From a virus: DNA of 21,385 bases. Shown piece by piece: positions 1 to 6,368 of the stretch. Each line of letters begins with the position of its first letter. Position 1 is the stretch's first letter. Location: the IMG/VR virus record IMGVR_UViG_3300032088_000110, positions 1-21,385 of that record; one strand, 5' to 3'. The notes below the pieces were generated by a model. That model made no database searches, had not been told where the DNA came from, and saw only the letters and a list, made by a program, of their open reading frames with translations. The position numbers and the translations under genes were made by a program.

Positions 1-744
1 AAGACTAAAATCAATGCCTAATTGTTCTGCGGCATCACTAGCTTCTTTGCTCGGTTTTAAAATATTGGTCAGCGTTGCTTTTAATCCTGTCACTGCTTCT
101 GTTGTTGCAATACCTTGAGTGGTTAGAGCAGATATAGCACCTAATGTTTCTTGAAAAGACAAACCTGCCGTAGATGCTGTGGCGGCTACTTTACCGATAC
201 TGCCAGATAACTCTCCTACTGTGGTTTTACCTGCTTTCATTGCTACAAAAAATGCGTCCGATACTGAAGAAGCATTTCCCATTTCTATGCCGTAAGCATT
301 TGTAATACTGGTAAGACCATCCACAGCAGTCGTAACATCAGTGACACCGCCTATTGCTAGTTTGTTTGCCGCTGTGAGCAAAGATGTTGCTTCTTCTGCG
401 CTACTAGCACCTGCCGATATTGCTTGATAAAAAGATTGTGCTTGTTGAGTAGGTGAACCGCCGAACTGAGCCGCTAAATTTTTAGCTTCTTGAGTAAGTC
501 TTGGCATATCGGTGTTATCACTGAGCAAAGTATTTACTTCACCCATAGCGGCACTGAACTCATTGGCTTGTTTCGCTAGTCCAGATAACGCTTTTGCACT
601 GAAAGCCGCCGCAACAACAGGAGCAAAAGCTCTCAAAGCACCAGTAGCGAGTCCTGCACTTTTTTGCATACCGCCAAGGTCTTTGCTTGCAGTTCTTACA
701 CTTCGGCTGTCGGCTCTTATTTCTAAAGTTGCTACATCAACCAT
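1..744 (-). CDS. Tail tape measure protein, N-terminal part (runs off window)
   Basis: Visible N-terminal 248 residues of a tail tape measure protein, which sets tail length and passes through the tail tube. The start is the ATG at 744, preceded by a TTGAGGT Shine-Dalgarno sequence. It opens MVDVATLEIRADSRSVRTAS and continues with the Ala/Gly/Ser-rich helical repeats typical of the TP901/PhageMin_Tail core, for example AISALTTQGIATTEAVTGLK and ASDAAEQLGIDFS near the window edge. It follows the tail-chaperone pair directly, the canonical place for this gene. The C-terminus and any lysozyme or transmembrane segments lie outside the window. No stop interrupts the frame from 744 to 1. The family call is firm from content plus position. 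Confidence 0.9.
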   Translation of the reverse strand, partial: MVDVATLEIRADSRSVRTASKDLGGMQKSAGLATGALRAFAPVVAAAFSAKALSGLAKQANEFSAAMGEVNTLLSDNTDMPRLTQEAKNLAAQFGGSPTQQAQSFYQAISAGASSAEEATSLLTAANKLAIGGVTDVTTAVDGLTSITNAYGIEMGNASSVSDAFFVAMKAGKTTVGELSGSIGKVAATASTAGLSFQETLGAISALTTQGIATTEAVTGLKATLTNILKPSKEASDAAEQLGIDFSL

Positions 745-748
745 GCTT

Positions 749-1527
749 TTACCTCAAATTACTATTTCTTAGAGCGAGTTTAATCTGGTCATCTTCTGTT
801 GCTTCATGCTCTATTGATCTATACGGCGCACTTACTACAGCATTGTTATATCTTTGTGCGCAAGAATCATAAATCGCTGACAGTTTTTTTATCGTTGTAG
901 ACTCCCACATTGTTAGGGTTATACCTGTCAAATTACACCAACTACTAATTTCTTGCCACGTTAACCCTGATACACCCATTTCGACAAGCAAATCTATAAT
1001 GTAAGAAAAAGGCGCAATTTCTGGCATCATTGGGTCAGGGTTCGACTCAATTCTTGCCTTCGTTGCGCCTTTTGCTGTGGTAGTGAGCCAAGCCCAATAC
1101 CTTACATAATCTTCAAGTAGCTGGCTGATTAAAAAACATAATTAGCCCTATCTGCCGCCGCTTCTAACACTTGCTCGGCGATCCATGATCTTTTATCGTA
1201 AATCATCAAAGCGTTGTCCTTGTTACATTTCAACGTCTCTTCGTTATAAACAATGCCAGACCATGAAACTGTACATTCAGCAAGAATCTCTCTTAATGAG
1301 CGTTCTACTTCTGCCGTTGGTACTTTACCGTTCCTGTACTTGTTAGCATTTTTGGCTTCAAGTCTTTTTGCACACTGAGTCCATTTTGTTGAATCTTTGC
1401 CAAGAACTTTTATGGTCAAAGTCTTGCCATCTTCAGTCTCTAAAATTTCCCCTGTTACTGGGTGGTGCAAATCAACAGCGATGCCAGAGTTTGCGGCTTC
1501 TTTCAGATCAAATTGCGCTAAATCCAT
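749..1527 (-). CDS. Tail assembly chaperone, -1 frameshifted long form (gpGT-like)
   Basis: Predicted fusion made when some ribosomes slip back one base on the T run at 1131-1136. After the Phe codon at 1134-1132, base 1132 is re-read and translation continues as LISQLLEDYVRYWAWL, then through the frame ending at 749. The -1 frame is open from 1141 to the stop at 749, so the product is about 259 residues: 132 from the G-like frame plus 127 from the T-like frame. Most of the downstream frame could also begin at the ATG pair at 1030, but no good Shine-Dalgarno precedes it, and the coding-like stretch upstream of that ATG argues for frameshift expression. The T domain normally recruits tail tube subunits. 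Slip efficiency cannot be judged from sequence. Confidence 0.75.
1129..1137 (-). other. Programmed -1 frameshift site
   Basis: On the minus strand the sequence is GTTTTTTAA, read in frame as GTT TTT TAA. It is not a standard in-phase X XXY YYZ heptamer: tandem slippage would pair the Val tRNA with TGT. Single-tRNA slippage of Phe-tRNA from TTT to TTT next to a stop codon is possible and yields Phe-Leu at the junction. The location, at the end of the G-like gene with an open T-like frame, is the usual one for phage tail chaperones. Confidence 0.65.
1129..1527 (-). CDS. Tail assembly chaperone, short form (gpG-like)
   Basis: A 132-residue protein between the tail tube gene and the tape measure gene, the position of lambda gpG-type chaperones that coat the tape measure protein before tube polymerisation. 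It starts MDLAQFDLKEAANSGIAVDL and contains a beta-rich segment (HHPVTGEILETEDGKTLTIK) common in Gram-negative tail assembly chaperones. It ends in TAT GTT TTT TAA: the stop lies directly on a run of six T, and the -1 frame is open beyond it, giving the longer product annotated separately. Family assignment is by position, size and the frameshift arrangement; the sequence itself is poorly conserved in this family. Confidence 0.8.
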   Translation of the reverse strand: MDLAQFDLKEAANSGIAVDLHHPVTGEILETEDGKTLTIKVLGKDSTKWTQCAKRLEAKNANKYRNGKVPTAEVERSLREILAECTVSWSGIVYNEETLKCNKDNALMIYDKRSWIAEQVLEAAADRANYVF

Positions 1528-1538
1528 TTTTAGTCACC

Positions 1539-1994
1539 TTATGTAGTAGTGACTGTCGGCCTCGTGCGCTCAAGTTGTATAGTCCTCTGAACTATAGCAT
1601 CTGCGCCCCCAGCGACAGTATCAAAAGAAACAACCTTGCCTGTAAAATAATCATCAGTTGCATCTCGGTAAGTTACCCTGATGGCATAATCATTATCTGA
1701 AGACAGAGCCGCGAGTACGATAATTTGCCCAGCATCATCATCATCTCGGTTGATAGTAATGCTATCAGCCTGATTATTAAATGTGCCTTTGTACTTATCG
1801 GTTGAGCGTTGCGCGATTGGGTTAGAAGTAACAACCACAAATGCTTGTCCACCTGCTGTCCAATCAGTTACCTGACCGATAGCGGTGTAAGTGACTGATG
1901 GATAGCCATTAGTGGCATCATCATCAAATTGAGTTGGAAGACTTGCCGAAATACTTATCGTAGTCTCGGCTAGAGTTTGGACTGCGTTAGGCAT
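1539..1994 (-). CDS. Major tail tube protein
   Basis: A 151-residue, beta-rich protein in the slot of the major tail tube subunit: after the tail terminator and before the tail chaperones. It begins MPNAVQTLAETTISISASLP, with motifs recurrent in siphovirus tube proteins such as the early segment YTAIGQVTDWTAGGQAFVVV and the later FTGKVVSFDTVAGGADAIVQ followed by RTIQLERTRPTVTTT. The subunit would form stacked hexameric rings around the tape measure protein. Length fits lambda gpV-like N-domain tubes without an extra Ig-like C-terminal domain. A Shine-Dalgarno-like GAGGTGATTT lies just upstream of the ATG. Confidence 0.82.
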   Translation of the reverse strand: MPNAVQTLAETTISISASLPTQFDDDATNGYPSVTYTAIGQVTDWTAGGQAFVVVTSNPIAQRSTDKYKGTFNNQADSITINRDDDDAGQIIVLAALSSDNDYAIRVTYRDATDDYFTGKVVSFDTVAGGADAIVQRTIQLERTRPTVTTT

Positions 1995-1997
1995 AAA

Positions 1998-2396
1998 TCA
2001 CCTCGTTATAAATGCTAAATATGTTATCGAAACTACGATGGTATACCAAGACTGTTCAACGATACCAGCTTGGCGGTTTACTGAGCGTATTGTCGCAGAT
2101 TGCGAAGAATATGCAACGGTACTCCCAATTGGGTAATGCGCCATTATTGCCTCAGCTTTTGTTTTAGCGGCAATCGCTCCTGTTTCTACAGGATAACGCA
2201 AAATAATTCTGAAGATACCTGACGTTTCATTCATGTCAGCAAGCGTCAGTGCATCTATTGGATTTGGTAAATTGATAAGTTCAGCATATTCAGTACCCGA
2301 TACTGGTGTATAAGGCATATTTTCATGGCTTATAGATAGCCCAAAATTGCCATCAATGTAAGATTGAAGAAACGCTTGATCTATTTTTATACTCAT
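1998..2396 (-). CDS. Tail terminator-like protein (DUF4128 / gpU-like)
   Basis: A 132-residue protein beginning MSIKIDQAFLQSYIDGNFGL. Length, the early conserved start of the fold, the segment ILRYPVETGAIAAKTKAEAI and the terminal beta segment (SWYTIVVSITYLAFITR) fit the DUF4128/tail terminator group, whose members cap the tube and join it to the neck. It sits between the gp10-like protein and the tube subunit, as expected. Its start overlaps the end of the upstream gene by four bases (ATGA), indicating coupled translation. The family name is from memory of the pattern, not a search. Confidence 0.7.
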   Translation of the reverse strand: MSIKIDQAFLQSYIDGNFGLSISHENMPYTPVSGTEYAELINLPNPIDALTLADMNETSGIFRIILRYPVETGAIAAKTKAEAIMAHYPIGSTVAYSSQSATIRSVNRQAGIVEQSWYTIVVSITYLAFITR

Positions 2397-2749
2397 CGCG
2401 TCTCTTTCCGCACTATCGTTTCAATTCTTGCCATGTTTTTAGCCACCATGCCGTCTTTTTGCTCGTAGATACCAACATACGGCAAATTATTCGTAAGATA
2501 AGTGATTGTGCCAACGCCTACTTCAGAAATCATATCTGTTATTGTTGCGCTACCCGACTTATCTTCTCGTTTAGTCTCTGTTCGTATAGGTGTCATTGTA
2601 CTGGCTTGCCAATTTCCTCGCATACGACCTGTATCGACTCTGGTATCTCTTATTACGCCACTAAATAATTCTATTTGAATGGCGCGAGTTGCTTGATCAA
2701 GCGTCGATCCTGTTTTTTTTGCCCATGCTGATATATCTACCTTCGCCAT
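2393..2749 (-). CDS. HK97 gp10-like head-tail joining / tail completion protein
   Basis: A 118-residue protein starting MAKVDISAWAKKTGSTLDQA at the ATG at 2749, which overlaps the stop of the head-closure gene in TAATG. The same frame is open further upstream to 2824, but that stretch lies inside the preceding gene and reads Cys-rich and unlikely. The motif DTRVDTGRMRGNWQAS is the hallmark of the HK97 gp10/lambda Z-like family, and the Tyr-Val-Gly-Ile-Tyr-Glu segment (PYVGIYEQKDGMVAKNMARI) is the usual second conserved block. The product is expected in the neck or tail completion complex. Confidence 0.85.
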   Translation of the reverse strand: MAKVDISAWAKKTGSTLDQATRAIQIELFSGVIRDTRVDTGRMRGNWQASTMTPIRTETKREDKSGSATITDMISEVGVGTITYLTNNLPYVGIYEQKDGMVAKNMARIETIVRKETR

Positions 2750-3108
2750 TATCTTCTTGCCTGCACAAAATAAACCAAAGCAATACCTGCCGGCTTTGAC
2801 TCTGTTACTGAAACAATTGACCAATCTTCACTTTCTATAGTGATTTTGTCTGTTGTTAATGGCTGTACGGTTTTGTCTAAAATTATTAACCTATCACTGG
2901 ATAAAATACGAGTACCATCCACAAGCTCGTTAGCGTACTTCTGAACGATTATTTTTGGACTGTATGTAACCGTGCTCCCTGCAACAACATCGCCTGTGAC
3001 AGGGTTTATAGAGCCTCCTGTGGTGCGTTTAATTGTACCGACAGCACCAAACTTCGTTAAAAGTTTAGAAGCAGTTGCCGCCATGCTGTTGTAAAAAGTT
3101 GCACTCAT
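2749..3108 (-). CDS. Head closure / head-tail adaptor protein
   Basis: A 119-residue small beta-barrel-type neck protein, beginning MSATFYNSMAATASKLLTKF. The segment TIKRTTGGSINPVTGDVVAG followed by a Tyr-Ala-Asn-Glu-Leu-Val-Asp-Gly-Thr block and SSDRLIILDKT is characteristic of head-tail stopper proteins (SPP1 gp16 / lambda FII-like). It is flanked by the connector and the gp10-like protein, the normal order. Start and stop overlap both neighbours by one base. Confidence 0.78.
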   Translation of the reverse strand: MSATFYNSMAATASKLLTKFGAVGTIKRTTGGSINPVTGDVVAGSTVTYSPKIIVQKYANELVDGTRILSSDRLIILDKTVQPLTTDKITIESEDWSIVSVTESKPAGIALVYFVQARR

Positions 3109-3617
3109 TAGCCCATCACCAGAGGTATAGTCGCTCCGTTATTTGTCATCAAAGCCGCCAACAATGCCTGACTTCTGGATCTTCTTGCAATCCTTTGACT
3201 GTCAGTTAATGCGTATTCAACTTCTACCGCGCCAACTACCACTTCTTTTTTGACACCTACTGAACCAGATTGACTGAGATTGTACAAATCTTCACCAGCA
3301 TTAATATCTAAAGCAAGAGACATTTGACATTGTTTGACCAATGTTGGTATTTCGTCACTTTGCCAAGAAAAATTTTGTATATCGGTAAGCCCATTTCGCG
3401 GATACGATAGTGGTTGGTATCTTTGCACCATGTCACCCATAAGTTGAGACTCTTTAGTCGCAATATATTGTGCCGCTGATATTAATTGAACTCGATAAGT
3501 ATCAGTATCATCTACAGTTATACCTAAATCACTTGCATAAGCTATATATTCAGCCGCAGTGACATAGGTATTGGCATTTGTGACTATTGCGCCAGTTTCG
3601 ACTATGAGAGTTGCCAT
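3108..3617 (-). CDS. Head-tail connector (DnaT-like / gp6-like adaptor)
   Basis: A 169-residue protein beginning MATLIVETGAIVTNANTYVT. The N-terminal segment with NTYVTAAEYIAYASDLGI, then an Ala-rich helix (QLISAAQYIATKESQLMGD) and the YPRNGL segment, match phage proteins usually annotated as DnaT-like ssDNA-binding or head-tail connector. In this genomic position, right after capsid genes and before head closure, it is most likely the adaptor ring attached to the portal rather than a DNA replication protein. Start and stop overlap both neighbours by one base. The DnaT-like label is family nomenclature and not evidence of DNA binding. Confidence 0.75.
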   Translation of the reverse strand: MATLIVETGAIVTNANTYVTAAEYIAYASDLGITVDDTDTYRVQLISAAQYIATKESQLMGDMVQRYQPLSYPRNGLTDIQNFSWQSDEIPTLVKQCQMSLALDINAGEDLYNLSQSGSVGVKKEVVVGAVEVEYALTDSQRIARRSRSQALLAALMTNNGATIPLVMG

Positions 3618-4021
3618 TATCTTTTCCTTGATGTTTTCTTAGCAATTTTTTTCGGCTGGCTTGATACCTTTTTGCCTTTTGCTAAATCTTCTCTTTTCTT
3701 TCTGTTCGTTGCACCTAACTCTTGTGGGCTTAATGCTTCTCTTGCCTTTCTCGGTAAATACCTTTCACCTGTTGCCTTTTTTCCTTGCGTAGAATTTTTG
3801 CCTGATCCTGTGCCCCAATCTTGCTTCGTCCACTTTGTAAGACTTTTCGCCGCTTTAGTTTTTCCTGTAGTGTAACCGCCGCCTGCTTTTTCGTACTCTT
3901 TAGCCAATAATTGAGCTTTTCTAGCACTCCATTGACCTGCTGACCCACCTTTTGTACCGCGCATTACCTTGTTCTTAAGTTTTTCGCGTAGGCTGGGCTT
4001 ATCATATGGACTTTTAGCCAT
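3617..4021 (-). CDS. Small highly basic protein, DUF5872-like
   Basis: A 134-residue, Lys/Arg-rich protein starting MAKSPYDKPSLREKLKNKVM. It contains GGSAGQWSARKAQLLAKEYE followed by KAGGGYT, then TKWTKQDWG, a GERYLPRKAREALSPQE block and ATNRKKR. I recognise this order (QWSARKAQ, then GGGY, then W-x-x-x-x-W, then RYLP) as the DUF5872-type protein found in aquatic phages and giant algal viruses; I recall this and could not check it. Function is unknown. Strong positive charge and a place in the capsid/neck operon suggest DNA or virion association. It overlaps the downstream connector start by one base and the upstream micro-ORF stop by one base. Confidence 0.72.
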   Translation of the reverse strand: MAKSPYDKPSLREKLKNKVMRGTKGGSAGQWSARKAQLLAKEYEKAGGGYTTGKTKAAKSLTKWTKQDWGTGSGKNSTQGKKATGERYLPRKAREALSPQELGATNRKKREDLAKGKKVSSQPKKIAKKTSRKR

Positions 4022-4065
4022 TACTTACCTCTCGGCTTGCGTTTCTTTTTGCCTTTGTTATACAT
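4021..4065 (-). CDS. Micro-ORF encoding a 14-residue Lys/Arg-rich peptide
   Basis: ATG at 4065 encodes MYNKGKKKRKPRGK and stops with TAA that overlaps the next ATG in TAATG. It is preceded by a good Shine-Dalgarno (TAGGAG, six bases before the ATG) that starts in the stop codon of the upstream gene. Ten of the 14 residues are Lys, Arg, Gly or Pro. It may be a real short basic protein, or a translated spacer that couples ribosomes from the DUF6321-like gene to the DUF5872-like gene. The spacing and overlap pattern matches its neighbours exactly. Confidence 0.5.
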   Translation of the reverse strand: MYNKGKKKRKPRGK

Positions 4066-4074
4066 AATAATCTC

Positions 4075-4356
4075 CTACCATTTAACTTTATCTGACCAAT
4101 ATGCGGCAGACATTTTGCCTTTCGCAATGTTTTTAGCATGACGCGCTTTGAACGATGCCCTTCTGGCGGCATTCGCTTTTGATTCGTTTTCTCTTTTCGG
4201 TGAACCAGATACACCTTGTTGACCAAATCGTATTGTCTTTGTTTTATCACCTTCTTTGGCAACAACAACATGACTTTTGGTTGGGTGTTTTGGAGTTCGT
4301 TTGGCTTGGTTGTATTTATCCAAACCTAGACGAGTTAATCGTGGGTCTTTTGCCAT
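4075..4356 (-). CDS. Small basic protein, DUF6321-like
   Basis: A 93-residue basic protein beginning MAKDPRLTRLGLDKYNQAKR. It carries the block RTPKHPTKSHVVVAKEGDK then KTIRFGQQGVSG and ends with RASFKARHAKNIAKGKMSAA plus YWSDKVKW. I associate this pattern (HPTKSH, IRFGQQG, FKARH..NI.KG.MSAAYW) with DUF6321-type proteins of marine phages and nucleocytoplasmic viruses; the label is from memory. The final block resembles a conserved Trp-containing DNA- or RNA-binding tail, but no function is known. It follows the coat-gene terminator hairpin, so its expression may depend on readthrough. Confidence 0.72.
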   Translation of the reverse strand: MAKDPRLTRLGLDKYNQAKRTPKHPTKSHVVVAKEGDKTKTIRFGQQGVSGSPKRENESKANAARRASFKARHAKNIAKGKMSAAYWSDKVKW

Positions 4357-4369
4357 GATAACCTCGGTA

Positions 4370-4394
4370 GGAAAAGGGGAGGTTGCCCTCCCCC
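4370..4394 (-). terminator. Intrinsic terminator after the coat protein gene
   Basis: On the minus strand, seven bases after the coat stop codon region, GGGGAGG-GCAA-CCTCCCC forms a perfect 7-bp stem with a GNRA-type GCAA loop, followed by TTTTCC. The short U tract suggests partial termination, which would make coat mRNA exceed that of downstream neck and tail genes. Confidence 0.75.
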
Positions 4395-4400
4395 TAAGTA

Positions 4401-5567
4401 TTACTCACCTAATAGGACAGCGGCAAAGTCTGGCTTCCAAACTTTGTATCCGTACAAACAAGCAACATCAAACATTGCTTTGTTATAGCCCTTATATGCG
4501 GCAACCTCGAAGACCATTCCAGACACATCGTCTTGAACTGTGAGTCTATCAGTTGCGGCATCACCACCATTAGGCTGTGCCATTGCTCGCATACCAACTT
4601 CAACTGCGGCTTTATGGAAAGCAACATTTCTTGCTCCACCATCAAGTACAGTGATTGCAGTAGCTGAAGCACCTATTGCTACACGAAGACCCGGCGCGCC
4701 TATTTCAATAGTGCCGCCACCAGATACGTCAGCGTCCCCACTAGTAACAACGTACTTGTTAGTGTCGCCAGCAAAAGTAATGACGTCACCGACAACAATA
4801 GTACCAGTACCTGCAGAAGCCAATGTGAGAGTAGTTGCGCCAATCGCGTAACCTGCATCATCAGTAGTTGCACTTGAACCAGTCCCCTTTGTTACGCTTG
4901 CAATACCTGCAGACTCTTTAATCATCATTCCCTGAAGATCAAGCAAAGTGCCTTGTCGTAGTAACTCATCGTTACCAGCTTGGTTAGCAGATGTTAATGA
5001 AGCCAACTGACGGAGTCTTGTACCAGCGTGGCTGTTCATTACGATAGTAGATTGACCATCGTTAACAGGTGCGCCATTGTCAGCAAGAATTTGTCGCAAG
5101 TGTGCAACGTCATTAAAGTTACTACCGAAAGGTGCTGTACCTGCTGTGCCGTGTGCACGTGATGCATACTTAGCAACGTCAGCGGCTACTTCGCTTTCAA
5201 TTTGATTTGAGATTGCTCTCATTGCTTGCTTGATTTGATCACCGTAGATGGTTTCGAAACCAGAGCCATTGTTGACGTGCTTGATGTCTTCGCCTGTCCA
5301 AGGAATCTTGACCGAAGCAGTTTGCGATAGCGTCATTACTTTGCTATCTACTGTTTGGTCAACGCCTTCTGGGATAGTCATTGACGGTGTTACTGTTGTG
5401 ACAGCTTGCGAACGAGTTGCGAACGAACGAATTGTATCGCCCTGCGCCGCTCTTTCTGTAGCGTCTGAGTTGATTGTTGCTGACGGAATAACGCCTACAA
5501 GTTCACGACCAACGATGTCTGCCGCTTTGTAGATGTCTGCCGCTAAGTCAGTTAGAACATTAGCCAT
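4401..5567 (-). CDS. Major capsid protein, P22 coat-like
   Basis: A 388-residue coat protein. It begins MANVLTDLAADIYKAADIVG, and the N-terminal half (residues about 1-210) shows the P22 gp5-type pattern: RELVGVIPSATINSDATERA, SVKIPWTGEDIKHVNN, then IVMNSHAGTRLRQLASL. Residues about 225-310 form a Gly/Ala/Thr-rich beta segment (YAIGATTLTLASAGTGTIVV onward) that looks like an inserted surface domain. The C-terminal block resumes with RNVAFHKAAVEVGMRAMA and ends KPDFAAVLLGE. It follows the scaffold gene, has an AAAGGT Shine-Dalgarno and is followed by a terminator, as expected for the most abundant late protein. Assembles the icosahedral shell on the scaffold. Confidence 0.9.
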   Translation of the reverse strand: MANVLTDLAADIYKAADIVGRELVGVIPSATINSDATERAAQGDTIRSFATRSQAVTTVTPSMTIPEGVDQTVDSKVMTLSQTASVKIPWTGEDIKHVNNGSGFETIYGDQIKQAMRAISNQIESEVAADVAKYASRAHGTAGTAPFGSNFNDVAHLRQILADNGAPVNDGQSTIVMNSHAGTRLRQLASLTSANQAGNDELLRQGTLLDLQGMMIKESAGIASVTKGTGSSATTDDAGYAIGATTLTLASAGTGTIVVGDVITFAGDTNKYVVTSGDADVSGGGTIEIGAPGLRVAIGASATAITVLDGGARNVAFHKAAVEVGMRAMAQPNGGDAATDRLTVQDDVSGMVFEVAAYKGYNKAMFDVACLYGYKVWKPDFAAVLLGE

Positions 5568-5579
5568 GAGATTTACCTT

Positions 5580-6296
5580 TTAGTCATCTTTAACTTTACC
5601 GCCGCTTTGGACGAATTGTTTTCGTTGCGATTGGTTCATTTTATTAAAATCTTCACGAACCACCTCATTGATACTAGCCCCACTAGTCTCATTGCCACCT
5701 GTACGCCCTGCGCCGTTGGCTTTTGTCCCAACTATAAGCGGAGCAAATGCCACGCTATTTTGGAATTCTGCTTTAAGCTCATCAATCGTCATCGCTGATG
5801 GCTTCCCGTCTTTGTCCAGAACAACCGTTACAGGTTGACCGTCTCTAAAATCTGCCTTCAATCGCATTTGTAAATGTGGCAACAATACATCAGATGAACC
5901 CTGTACAGCTATTTCTTGGGCTATCTTCAGTGCAGTTTGACCGCTTGTTAGATTAACGATAGTGCTAGACATTTTTGCCAGTTCTTCGTTTAACTCTTTT
6001 TCGCGTGTCGAATACTTTTCTTGCCAACTTTTATCTAATGCTTCTGTGTCATTACCCTTTTTTGCCGCCTCAAGTCTAGCAATCTCCGCTTCTTCTGCCG
6101 CTTCTTTTGCCTTTTTTGATGCCGCCTTTTTTTCGGCTAACAACTCTTCAACTTTATTTTTCAAACCAGTTAAGTCTTCATTCACTGGCTTAGGTATACC
6201 ATCTACTTTTAACTGATACCCTGTATCGGTTGGCTCGTATAAGCCCTGCAAAGTTTCGTCTATACCTTCTAAAGTTTCTACCGTAAAGTTTATCAT
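5580..6296 (-). CDS. Capsid scaffolding protein
   Basis: A 238-residue protein beginning MINFTVETLEGIDETLQGLY. Residues about 43-115 are a charged Ala/Glu/Lys coiled coil (LLAEKKAASKKAKEAAEEAE). The following segment (HLQMRLKADFRDGQPVTVVL, DKDGKPSAMTIDELKAEF) is found in GP20-like scaffolds, and the C-terminus is basic and polar (KMNQSQRKQFVQSGGKVKDD). Gene order directly before the coat gene supports the scaffold role: it templates procapsid assembly and leaves before packaging. It is the first gene behind a near-consensus promoter. Confidence 0.83.
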   Translation of the reverse strand: MINFTVETLEGIDETLQGLYEPTDTGYQLKVDGIPKPVNEDLTGLKNKVEELLAEKKAASKKAKEAAEEAEIARLEAAKKGNDTEALDKSWQEKYSTREKELNEELAKMSSTIVNLTSGQTALKIAQEIAVQGSSDVLLPHLQMRLKADFRDGQPVTVVLDKDGKPSAMTIDELKAEFQNSVAFAPLIVGTKANGAGRTGGNETSGASINEVVREDFNKMNQSQRKQFVQSGGKVKDD

Positions 6297-6338
6297 TTTA
6301 TCACCCTGTGATTATTAAGCCCTGCTTATGATTCGGTA

Positions 6339-6366
6339 ATTGTAACTTGCAAAAAATTAATGTCAA
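6339..6366 (-). promoter_or_regulatory. Sigma70-type promoter for scaffold and coat genes
   Basis: On the minus strand, TTGACA (6366-6361) and TACAAT (6344-6339) are separated by 16 bases: a perfect -35 and a 5/6 -10. It lies in the 72-bp gap between the head morphogenesis stop and the scaffold ATG, one of the few gaps in the late module. Confidence 0.7.
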
Positions 6367-6368
6367 TG

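Noticed and set aside
749-1030. Independent gene starting at ATG 1030
   Set aside because: No ribosome-binding site, and coding-like sequence continues upstream in frame to the slip site, so it is better read as the frameshift extension.
2750-2824. N-terminal extension of the gp10-like protein to 2824
   Set aside because: Lies wholly within the head-closure gene; the ATG at 2749 has the usual TAATG coupling and gives the family's normal N-terminus.
4014-4271. 85-codon minus-strand frame
   Set aside because: Overlaps the DUF6321-like gene and the micro-ORF out of frame; no ribosome-binding site and Lys/Arg-rich only as a shadow of those genes.
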